From Thermoplasmatales archaeon (GTDB lineage Archaea > Thermoplasmatota > E2 > DHVEG-1), in the NCBI GenBank assembly GCA_023128855.1, contig JAGMDE010000118.1:1-5069 (forward strand): 5,069 nucleotides of DNA, in the 5' to 3' direction. The notes under the pieces were generated by a model. That model saw nothing but the letters and a program-made list of their open reading frames with translations, searched no databases and had not been told where the DNA came from. Shown one piece after another: positions 1 to 4,749 of the stretch. Position 1 is the stretch's first letter. Each line of letters begins with the position of its first letter. The position numbers were made by a program, and so were the translations under genes.

Positions 1-14
1 TTATTTTTGGAGCA

Positions 15-24
15 ATACCTAGCA
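15..24 (-). repeat. partial inverted copy of the intergenic repeat
   Basis: The minus strand reads TGCTAGGTAT, matching ten consecutive bases of the 15-base repeat at 4226 and 4608. It lies 33 bases past the stop of the last operon gene. A ten-base match in AT-rich DNA could be chance, but the intergenic position and shared core are suggestive. Confidence 0.35.
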
Positions 25-27
25 ATT

Positions 28-37
28 TAGGATCCTA
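28..37. repeat. 10-base palindrome after the operon end
   Basis: TAGGATCCTA is a perfect palindrome in the short stretch after the propeller gene. TCCTAGGA (60-67) at the gene end is another. No oligo-T tract follows on the minus strand, so I do not call a terminator. Confidence 0.35.
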
Positions 38-56
38 TGGACGAATATTTTTAATG

Positions 57-1358
57 TTATCCTAGGAGTTTTTCTAAAATTTTAAACAAATTTGGAAACA
101 ATTCGAGTAACCTAAATTTCAATAGATTTCTAGCTCTGCTTGTTGGCACATCTCCATTGGCATCAGTTTTTACTAACCATATATCATCAGATAATACATT
201 GTAAGATACAGGTCCTGTTAGAATGTAACCTCCATCTGTGGTTTGTTGAGCTGAGTAAATTATACCACTACGACTCAAACGATAGGTTTTAATCCATTCC
301 TTCTCTCCATTACTACCAGTTTTAATTAATAGACCATCAGTTCTAAAAAATATATCTTCTGTAAATCCAGCAATAATATATCCCCCATCGCTAGTCTGTT
401 GCACCGAGTAACCAAAGTCATGTCCATTTCCACCAAATGTTTTATCCCATAGTAGATTTCCTTCACTATCTGTCTTGATTAACCATGCATCATAAACACT
501 TAATCCATCTGATAGAGAGCTTCCTCCGGTAATAAACCCTCCATCAGCAGTCTGCTTAACCGAATCTCCCATATCAACATGATCATATTTATCAAATTTT
601 TTATCCCACAACAGTTCTCCTTCACTATCGGTCTTTAGAAGCCATAAATCAGCATAACCTGTTGAACTGATTTGCCCCGTGATTATAAATCCACCATCAT
701 TAACTTCCTGTACAGACATTCCAACTCCGTGGCCTTCATCTTCAAATGTTTTATCCCAAATCATATTACCATTACTATCAGTTTTAATTAACCATAGATC
801 AGCTCTATACCAAGGTTCATTAAGATGTGTTGATCCTACGATAATATACCCACCACTACTTATCTCAATTACTTCAAATCCAGAATCGTTTTCACTATTA
901 CCAAATGTTTTATCCCACACCATGTTACCATTAGAATCAGTTTTAATCAGCCAGATGTCCCTATTTCCTGCACCATAAGATTCTGTTGATCCTGTTATTA
1001 TGTATCCACCATCACTTGTTTGCTTCACAGATTCACCCCTATCATGACCATCTCCTCCAAATTTTTTATCCCAAATCTTATTACCCATTCCATCTGTTTT
1101 AATCAACCATAAATTATATTCGAATTCTAACGGAGGTGATGTTTGTCCTACAATGATATATCCACCATCAGAAGTCTGTTGAACCGAGTTGCCACAATTA
1201 TACCCAGATCCTCCAAATGTTTTCATCCATTTGTCACCATTCGAACAAGGACTAATTTCATCGTTATCTTTTTTAATGGAAATATCCAATTGTCCAGTAA
1301 CAGGTATAACAGTAGCAATTAACAGCGTGCATACAAAAATACCTATTATTTTTTTCAT
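57..1358 (-). CDS. secreted seven-repeat beta-propeller protein with a C-terminal FPxL tail
   Basis: 433 residues, predicted to be exported; no enzymatic role can be assigned. Residues 1-22 are a Sec signal peptide (MKK, a hydrophobic core, then PVTG) without a lipobox. Residues 44-405 are seven consecutive repeats of 50-53 residues. Each starts with W-x-K-x-[FY], has a central DGG[YF]I core and ends with WLIKTDSNGN-like sequence. Repeats start at about 44, 96, 148, 201, 251, 304 and 355, which suits a closed seven-bladed propeller of the SBBP-like type. Repeat 7 is the most diverged, with no GG and no D in its first half. The only cysteines in the mature part, C38 and C55, could form a disulfide joining the N-terminal strand to blade 1 (inference). 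Residues 406-433 form a leucine-rich tail with RAR, LLELFPNLF and LEKLLG, resembling the tails of the two upstream genes. This is the last gene of the operon, 34 bases after the previous stop. The ATG start has GGAGG seven bases before it. Confidence 0.9.
   Translation of the reverse strand: MKKIIGIFVCTLLIATVIPVTGQLDISIKKDNDEISPCSNGDKWMKTFGGSGYNCGNSVQQTSDGGYIIVGQTSPPLEFEYNLWLIKTDGMGNKIWDKKFGGDGHDRGESVKQTSDGGYIITGSTESYGAGNRDIWLIKTDSNGNMVWDKTFGNSENDSGFEVIEISSGGYIIVGSTHLNEPWYRADLWLIKTDSNGNMIWDKTFEDEGHGVGMSVQEVNDGGFIITGQISSTGYADLWLLKTDSEGELLWDKKFDKYDHVDMGDSVKQTADGGFITGGSSLSDGLSVYDAWLIKTDSEGNLLWDKTFGGNGHDFGYSVQQTSDGGYIIAGFTEDIFFRTDGLLIKTGSNGEKEWIKTYRLSRSGIIYSAQQTTDGGYILTGPVSYNVLSDDIWLVKTDANGDVPTSRARNLLKFRLLELFPNLFKILEKLLG
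144..1229 (-). repeat. seven tandem protein repeats (propeller blades), visible in the DNA
   Basis: Seven in-frame units of 150-159 bases encode the W-x-K-x-F ... DGGYI ... WLIKTD blades of the beta-propeller gene. The DNA is still recognisably repetitive: close variants of the WLIKTD coding segment recur near 480, 630, 785, 940 and 1095 on the plus strand. This suggests blade duplication rather than only constraint on the protein. Confidence 0.85.
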
Positions 1359-1365
1359 TTTTTTT

Positions 1366-1370
1366 CCTCC
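1366..1370 (-). promoter_or_regulatory. ribosome binding site of the beta-propeller gene
   Basis: GGAGG on the minus strand lies 7 bases before the ATG at 1358, inside the 34-base gap after the preceding stop codon. The gap is too short for a separate archaeal promoter plus leader, which supports co-transcription with the upstream genes. Confidence 0.8.
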
Positions 1371-1392
1371 TTTAATTATTCAATATCAAGTT

Positions 1393-2340
1393 TCAATTTC
1401 CTAACAAATTATACAATCTTGGAAACATTCTTTGTAATAACTCTAAAAATTCCAGAAAAACAGTATTTGTTCTATCTCTCGATATAGAAACTGTGAATGT
1501 AGACCAATCACTTTCAGCCTCATATCGATCTTTTGCTGTTACATTGATAGTAAATGTATCTGCCCATCTCCATTTATGATATATCATTGCATCTGTGCCC
1601 GAAGGGTGAAAAGAAGTCATTTCAATGGCGGTTCCATCCCCCCAGTCAATGATGTATTTAACATCATCACCCTCAGGATCAACAGCATTAAACCTATATA
1701 GAATTTCCATGCCCATTCTGCCACTAGAAGGGCCAATAATTAACGGTGAACCTGGAGGGGTATCCATACCATTAACATATGTTTTAAAAGCTAAATCGCC
1801 CTGTTTATTTTCCCATGATTTAGCTTCATCATGAGAATAAAATGGTGATCCAAATTCATAAACATCTGTCTTTGAGCCATAAATTTGATAAGTACTAGTT
1901 CCTGGACTAGTGCCCTCCTCTGTAATAACAATATAACACGTTTCGTCCAAAGGAGTATATACATCAGGTATATCAAATTCCACCCAACTCGGGGTTGTAG
2001 GCATTAAACCAGGATGTATTGATGTAGAAACAATCACTTTCCCATATAAATCATGTTTAATTCCAACATACATATGATTAGGACAATTTATTCTAGCTAC
2101 AAATATTTCTACCTTACTAGTAATACTTTGAGTTGGTACAAAAGATTGTGCATACCACTCAGGGCCATCAAAAGAACAACGAATATCATCAGAAATAAGC
2201 TGATACTGATCAAGTTCCTCACCATTACCAGAACTTCTATCATTAATTTGGTAAACTTGTTTTTCTTCTGTCATTCCCATTGCTGAAAAGGTGGTTACAA
2301 TCAATAAGACACTTACAAAAATTCCAATAATTTTTTTCAT
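1393..2340 (-). CDS. secreted beta-sandwich plus PKD-like domain protein with FPxL tail
   Basis: 315 residues from the ATG at 2340; extracellular, function unknown. Residues 1-22 are a signal peptide whose first nine residues are identical to those of the downstream gene. Residues about 50-192 look like a beta-sandwich of the kind found in many archaeal secreted proteins: WYAQSFVPT at 62-70, SWVEFDIP at 118-125, CYIVIT at 135-140 and LAFKTYVNG at 183-191. Carbohydrate binding is possible but unproven. Residues about 200-286 are a PKD-like domain with DPEGDDVKYIIDWGDG, a H-x-W near 255 and FTINVTAKD. Residues 287-315 are the tail, with SRDR, FLELLQR and FPRLYNLLGN. A longer reading from a TTG at 2355 is unlikely, because those codons are the ribosome binding site itself and a good ATG follows. 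This is the middle gene of the operon, 11 bases after the previous stop. Its PKD-plus-tail half is paralogous to the end of the upstream gene. Confidence 0.9.
   Translation of the reverse strand: MKKIIGIFVSVLLIVTTFSAMGMTEEKQVYQINDRSSGNGEELDQYQLISDDIRCSFDGPEWYAQSFVPTQSITSKVEIFVARINCPNHMYVGIKHDLYGKVIVSTSIHPGLMPTTPSWVEFDIPDVYTPLDETCYIVITEEGTSPGTSTYQIYGSKTDVYEFGSPFYSHDEAKSWENKQGDLAFKTYVNGMDTPPGSPLIIGPSSGRMGMEILYRFNAVDPEGDDVKYIIDWGDGTAIEMTSFHPSGTDAMIYHKWRWADTFTINVTAKDRYEAESDWSTFTVSISRDRTNTVFLEFLELLQRMFPRLYNLLGN
1396..1743 (-). repeat. copy 1 of duplicated PKD-plus-tail module
   Basis: This codes residues 200-315 of the middle gene. It aligns along its length with the end of the upstream gene (2355-2711): a DP-x-x-x-x-x-x-Y-x-IDWGDG core, a His and Trp near the middle, a V-x-A-K/Q-x-K/D strand, then R-x-RT and the FPRL tail. 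In the tail, bases 1415-1453 and 2374-2412 match at 31 of 39 positions by hand count. Confidence 0.8.
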
Positions 2341-2344
2341 TTTT

Positions 2345-2353
2345 CCCCTCCTC
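2345..2353 (-). promoter_or_regulatory. ribosome binding site overlapping the upstream stop codon
   Basis: GAGGAGGGG on the minus strand overlaps the TGA stop (2352-2354) of the beta-helix gene. Its GGAGG core lies 6 bases before the ATG at 2340. The overlap of stop and binding site suggests translational coupling, and it fixes the start at 2340 rather than at the TTG at 2355. Confidence 0.8.
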
Positions 2354-3992
2354 AAACATTAAAAAATTGAGATAATCTTGGGAATATTCTTTGTATCAAT
2401 TCTAACAGTTGCATAAATAATGTGTTAGTTTTAGTTCTGCTCCTAGGCACGGTGATAGGTAGTGTTTCCCACTCACTCTCTTCATCAAAAACATCCTTGA
2501 CTTGTGCGCTAATTACATAATCTCCTTCTTCCCACCAAATATGCCTAACTGTTTGTGGATCACCCGAATCAAAAGGACCAAACCATTCTTCAATTTCCCC
2601 GTCGCCCCAGTCAATATAGTAATAAATTGGGCTATTGTCTGGATCGGTTGCACGGAATGTATATTCATATGACCTTAATTTTTTAATTATTTTTTGCCCA
2701 AAGATTGTTGGTTTATTTGGTTCAGCATTACCATCCTGTATCCAAGCATAAGTAGACAAAGTTTCCTGTTTACCTACGTCATCAGTAACTGTTAAAGATA
2801 TAGTATATTCTCCGATTTCCGTATAGGCATGAGTAGGATTCTGCTCATCTGATGTTTCTTCATCTCCAAAATCCCAGAACCATTCGTAAGGTGGAATGCC
2901 ACTGCACGCATAGCCATTGAATTGGATTGGAGTATTAATAAAGTCAAAGTAAGGGCCACTTGGATTTATACGAAAATTACCGAATGGTTCAATCAATGGA
3001 TATCTATCATAATTTTTATGACTAAATTCTAATTCATATGGTGTGTCTCCGATACCATCTCCATCTGCATCTACTCCATCATAGTCAGACCAATAGTTAC
3101 CCCCAATTGGATAATCATTATCCCAAGCATCATTCCCAGTATAATCATAAGCATTATGTTCATTGTTTAAAAAATTATTATGAAAGATGTAATTATCTTC
3201 GCTGCCATAATTTGCATCAATTCCCAAATACCAATTATTTTCAATAATATTTTCATAAACTGAAGTATTTGAACAGGTATGCAAATTGATACCATCTTGG
3301 TTTTCATAAAGATGATTATTAAAAATTATGTTATCTATACTATCTGATATTCCGATACCAATAGTACTATCATAAACAATGTTATTACAAACAGTATTGT
3401 CGTCACTATTAAAAGACAATTTAATGCCAGTGACAGCTGCATCAGTTATTGTATTATCAGTAATGAGATTATCATGGTTGTAATGAGTAACAATTCCTCG
3501 ACCAATGTTTGAAAAATAATTACTTGATATAGTGTTAAGAGAAGACTTGATCAATATTCCATTTTCTTGATGAAATACAATATTATTATCTGTTATTTGA
3601 CAATAATCAGAACGGATATCAATTCCGCCATCATGATACCAAAGATGACCACTATGTTGTATAGTAAAGCCACTTATAGATACATCCTCAGCAGCAACAT
3701 TAATAACATCATCGTCTCCACTACCATCTACAATTGTCGTTTCCTTATCTTCACCGATTAGATCAATTGATACATCTATCACTACATTTTCATAATATGT
3801 CCCGCTGTAAACAAAGATAGTATCACCAGGATCTGCATTATCAACTGCATCCTGAATCTTTGTATAATCTGCCCCTCCATCATCGTCAACAGTAATTGTT
3901 TTTCTTATAGGATCATCTGCAGTGATTGATACTGATGCCATTGTGAAAATCAAAAGCGTACATACTAAAATTACAATTATTTTGTTTTTCAT
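2352..3992 (-). CDS. secreted NosD-like right-handed beta-helix protein with two PKD-type domains and FPxL tail
   Basis: 546 residues from the ATG at 3992; predicted to be exported. Residues 1-25 are a signal peptide (KNK, then a hydrophobic core with VCTLLI as in the propeller gene). Residues 32-95 match the N-terminal part of pectinase-like beta-helix proteins: ITVDDDGGADYTKIQDAVD, DTIFVYSGTYYENV, and a DLIGEDKETTIVDG turn. Residues about 97-290 are beta-helix coils of 22-24 residues with repeating N-x-I, G-I and asparagine-turn positions. Residues 297-333 are the GGNYWSDYDG ... DGDGIGDTPYE ... RYPL closing segment common in archaeal NosD-like proteins, with a calcium-loop-like aspartate run. 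Residues about 340-418 are a classic PKD domain (WFWDFGDEETS, NPTHAY, YTISLTVTDD). Residues about 428-515 are a second, diverged one (YYIDWGDGEIEEW). Residues 516-546 are the tail, with PRSR, LLELIQR and IFPRLSQFF. No catalytic site is recognisable; a polysaccharide-binding or adhesive role is inference. This is the first gene of the operon. A start at 4031 is rejected because it lies upstream of the likely transcript start. Confidence 0.92.
   Translation of the reverse strand: MKNKIIVILVCTLLIFTMASVSITADDPIRKTITVDDDGGADYTKIQDAVDNADPGDTIFVYSGTYYENVVIDVSIDLIGEDKETTIVDGSGDDDVINVAAEDVSISGFTIQHSGHLWYHDGGIDIRSDYCQITDNNIVFHQENGILIKSSLNTISSNYFSNIGRGIVTHYNHDNLITDNTITDAAVTGIKLSFNSDDNTVCNNIVYDSTIGIGISDSIDNIIFNNHLYENQDGINLHTCSNTSVYENIIENNWYLGIDANYGSEDNYIFHNNFLNNEHNAYDYTGNDAWDNDYPIGGNYWSDYDGVDADGDGIGDTPYELEFSHKNYDRYPLIEPFGNFRINPSGPYFDFINTPIQFNGYACSGIPPYEWFWDFGDEETSDEQNPTHAYTEIGEYTISLTVTDDVGKQETLSTYAWIQDGNAEPNKPTIFGQKIIKKLRSYEYTFRATDPDNSPIYYYIDWGDGEIEEWFGPFDSGDPQTVRHIWWEEGDYVISAQVKDVFDEESEWETLPITVPRSRTKTNTLFMQLLELIQRIFPRLSQFFNV
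2355..2711 (-). repeat. copy 2 of duplicated PKD-plus-tail module
   Basis: This codes residues 428-546 of the beta-helix protein and is paralogous to 1396-1743 in the next gene of the operon. It shares the order IDWGDG, central H-x-W, final beta strand, R-x-RT and the FPRL tail. Confidence 0.8.
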
Positions 3993-4000
3993 TTCTTTTT

Positions 4001-4008
4001 CCTCCCTC
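4001..4008 (-). promoter_or_regulatory. ribosome binding site of the beta-helix gene
   Basis: GAGGGAGG on the minus strand ends 8 bases before the ATG at 3992. It decides the start in favour of the codon that begins directly with a signal peptide (MKNK), against an in-frame ATG 13 codons upstream that would add a charged extension. Confidence 0.85.
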
Positions 4009-4033
4009 TTAAAGAATTTAAAGGACTCCAACT

Positions 4034-4041
4034 TATTTAAA
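4034..4041 (-). promoter_or_regulatory. candidate archaeal promoter (TATA box) of the three-gene operon
   Basis: The minus strand reads GAAAAATTTAAATAAG, an A-rich BRE-like element followed by TTTAAATA. A start about 26 bases from the box centre falls near 4010-4012. That gives a leader of about 18-20 bases containing the strong ribosome binding site. No transcript data are available, so this rests on motif and spacing. Confidence 0.55.
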
Positions 4042-4072
4042 TTTTTCAGTGAAAAAGTTGTGCAAACTTATG

Positions 4073-4118
4073 ATTCTTCGTTTTTACATTAAGATAATTG
4101 AACAATTTCTCGAAGAAT
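4073..4118. repeat. inverted repeat upstream of the operon promoter
   Basis: ATTCTTCG (4073-4080) and CGAAGAAT (4111-4118) are perfect 8-base inverted arms with 30 bases between them. The gap contains a smaller dyad, AATTG-AA-CAATT (4096-4107). CATTAAG also occurs at 4087 and again at 4126. It may be an operator pair or an RNA hairpin; the A+T richness makes chance a real alternative. Confidence 0.4.
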
Positions 4119-4149
4119 TTCTTATCATTAAGCTAATATTAGATTTTCT

Positions 4150-4210
4150 GCCTAAATGGTAAAAATTTGGTAATTTTAAAGGAGAAATAATTCCAGCCCA
4201 AATGGTAAAA
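4150..4210. repeat. paired direct repeat GCC[CT]AAATGGTAAAA
   Basis: GCCTAAATGGTAAAA begins at 4150 and GCCCAAATGGTAAAA at 4196, agreeing at 14 of 15 positions, 46 bases apart start to start. Both are followed by A/T-rich sequence containing TAATTT. They lie between the operon promoter and the end of the zinc-ribbon gene, so they could be regulator sites or 3'-end elements. Their role is unknown. Confidence 0.55.
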
Positions 4211-4225
4211 TTTTTAATAATTTAG

Positions 4226-4240
4226 ACCTGCTAGGTATGA
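4226..4240 (+). repeat. copy of the 15-base intergenic repeat ACCTGCTAGGTATGA
   Basis: This is identical to 4608-4622. The core ACCT-GCT-AGGT is a short dyad. It is preceded by the A/T-rich segment TTTTTAATAATTTAG and lies 24 bases beyond the stop of the zinc-ribbon gene. Confidence 0.6.
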
Positions 4241-4264
4241 TAATTAACTCTTGCTTTTACTATC

Positions 4265-4531
4265 TCAAGTTTTAATTTGTTTCCCACAATTACTGCAGAA
4301 TTTAGCATTAGGTACAATTTTAAAACCACATTCAATACAGTATCTTGTTTTATTATTAACAAATTCTTTTTTAGATGATTGTTTTTTAGTTTTTGATGAA
4401 CGTTTAACAGATTTAGTGTGTTTATTTGTTTTCATACCACCAATAATATACATTATAAAAAAAATAAATAGAATTATACCAATGATTGCTAGAATAATTA
4501 GACTACCCTCAACACTAGGTGAATATACCAT
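4265..4531 (-). CDS. small membrane-anchored zinc-ribbon protein
   Basis: 88 residues from the ATG at 4531. Residues about 10-32 are one very hydrophobic membrane helix rich in Ile, Leu and Phe. Residues 34-61 are a Lys/Ser-rich linker that would keep the following domain on the positive (cytoplasmic) side. Residues 64-86 are a zinc ribbon of the zinc_ribbon_2 type, with CIECG (65-69) and CSNCG (79-83), four cysteines spaced C-x2-C-x10-C-x2-C. Zinc binding is well supported by the motif; the cellular role is unknown. An in-frame ATG at 4552 would add seven residues (MFRGGKN). I prefer 4531 because GGTGG lies seven bases before it, the spacing used by the neighbours, while nothing useful precedes 4552. 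A TATA box at 4573-4580 would place the transcript start close to 4552, so a leaderless longer form cannot be excluded. It is a single gene flanked on both sides by the 15-base repeat. Confidence 0.85.
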   Translation of the reverse strand: MVYSPSVEGSLIILAIIGIILFIFFIMYIIGGMKTNKHTKSVKRSSKTKKQSSKKEFVNNKTRYCIECGFKIVPNAKFCSNCGKQIKT

Positions 4532-4538
4532 ATTTTTT

Positions 4539-4545
4539 CCACCCC
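4539..4545 (-). promoter_or_regulatory. ribosome binding site that selects the inner start of the zinc-ribbon gene
   Basis: The minus strand reads GGGGTGG, ending 7 bases before the ATG at 4531. It lies inside the longer reading that would begin at 4552, so it argues for the shorter protein. GGTGG differs from the GGAGG used by the secreted-protein genes. Confidence 0.6.
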
Positions 4546-4572
4546 GAAACATTTCTGTAAAACAGCTGTAGG

Positions 4573-4580
4573 TTTATAAA
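4573..4580 (-). promoter_or_regulatory. candidate TATA box of the zinc-ribbon gene
   Basis: TTTATAAA is preceded on the minus strand by AAAGAGAAT, a weak BRE-like purine run. A start about 26 bases downstream falls near 4550, giving a leader of about 20 bases before the ATG at 4531 or a leaderless transcript from 4552. The box is a perfect palindrome and could also act on the plus strand. Confidence 0.5.
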
Positions 4581-4607
4581 ATTCTCTTTAACAATAGTTT
4601 ATTAAAA

Positions 4608-4622
4608 ACCTGCTAGGTATGA
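4608..4622 (+). repeat. second copy of the 15-base intergenic repeat
   Basis: ACCTGCTAGGTATGA is identical to 4226-4240. Here it is preceded by TTTATTAAAA, again an A/T-rich, TATA-like segment. It sits between the divergent zinc-ribbon and transporter genes, about 130 bases before the transporter start. Confidence 0.6.
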
Positions 4623-4639
4623 CATTGTTACATGATAAA

Positions 4640-4681
4640 CTCTAATCATAAAAGATAATGCGAGTCTTAGTCTCTAATCAT
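4640..4681 (+). repeat. direct repeat CTCTAATCAT upstream of the transporter
   Basis: CTCTAATCAT occurs at 4640-4649 and again at 4672-4681, 32 bases apart start to start, about three turns of the helix. It is a candidate tandem operator for the transporter gene. The short length makes this tentative. Confidence 0.35.
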
Positions 4682-4739
4682 TGGATATATCTCTAGTTAT
4701 TAAAAAAAGACAAAGTTTTAGTAACAAATTATTATATCC

Positions 4740-4745
4740 GGAGAG
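4740..4745 (+). promoter_or_regulatory. ribosome binding site of the transporter gene
   Basis: GGAGAG lies with its GGAG core 6 bases before a GTG at 4750 and 15 bases before an in-frame ATG at 4759. The usual spacing favours GTG. The site is followed by a small dyad, AGATC-TGT-GATCT (4744-4756), that covers the GTG. The promoter is ambiguous: TATA-like sequences occur near 4598, 4684, 4697 and 4730. Confidence 0.5.
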
Positions 4746-4749
4746 ATCT

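Larger units (their letters stand above)
3993..4264. other. gene-free stretch between the operon and the zinc-ribbon gene
   Basis: No convincing gene is seen in these 272 bases. They hold the operon ribosome binding site and TATA box, an 8-base inverted repeat with a 30-base gap (4073-4118), a paired direct repeat beginning GCC[CT]AAATGG (4150 and 4196), and a 15-base sequence repeated at 4608. The 3' end of the zinc-ribbon transcript must also lie here. No strong T-run terminator is visible, only runs of four or five T on the minus strand within the paired repeats. Confidence 0.7.

Noticed and set aside
1..56. Terminator hairpin after the operon
   Set aside because: Short palindromes are present but no oligo-T tract follows on the minus strand, and the window ends before a full 3' region can be read.
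60..143. PGF-CTERM or similar archaeosortase signal at the C-terminus of the propeller protein
   Set aside because: There is no PGF or PEF motif, no uninterrupted membrane helix and no terminal Arg cluster; charged residues recur through the tail.
679..978. Plus-strand open frame opposite the propeller gene
   Set aside because: It is a mirror of a highly repetitive real gene; it has no recognisable domain and no ribosome binding site. The same holds for plus-strand frames at 1189-1404, 1625-1834, 2053-2286, 3038-3247 and 3567-3761.
2338..2355. Longer start for the beta-sandwich/PKD gene at a TTG (2355)
   Set aside because: The extra codons are the ribosome binding site GAGGAGGGG overlapping the upstream stop, and the ATG at 2340 begins directly with a signal peptide.
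3063..3104. Dockerin or cohesin-type module in the beta-helix protein
   Set aside because: Only one aspartate-rich DGDG loop is present, and it falls in the GGNYWSDY ... DTPYE closing segment typical of NosD-like proteins, not in a paired dockerin repeat.
3990..4031. Longer start for the beta-helix gene at the ATG at 4031
   Set aside because: It lies upstream of the transcript start predicted from the TATA box, has no ribosome binding site, and would put 13 mostly charged residues before the signal peptide.
4251..4571. Plus-strand open frame across the zinc-ribbon gene
   Set aside because: The minus strand encodes a clear four-cysteine ribbon and membrane helix with promoter and binding site; the plus-strand reading has only low-complexity hydrophobic sequence.
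4226..4622. CRISPR array or classical insertion sequence
   Set aside because: There are only two full repeat copies of 15 bases enclosing a normal gene; no spacers, no transposase and no terminal inverted repeats were found.
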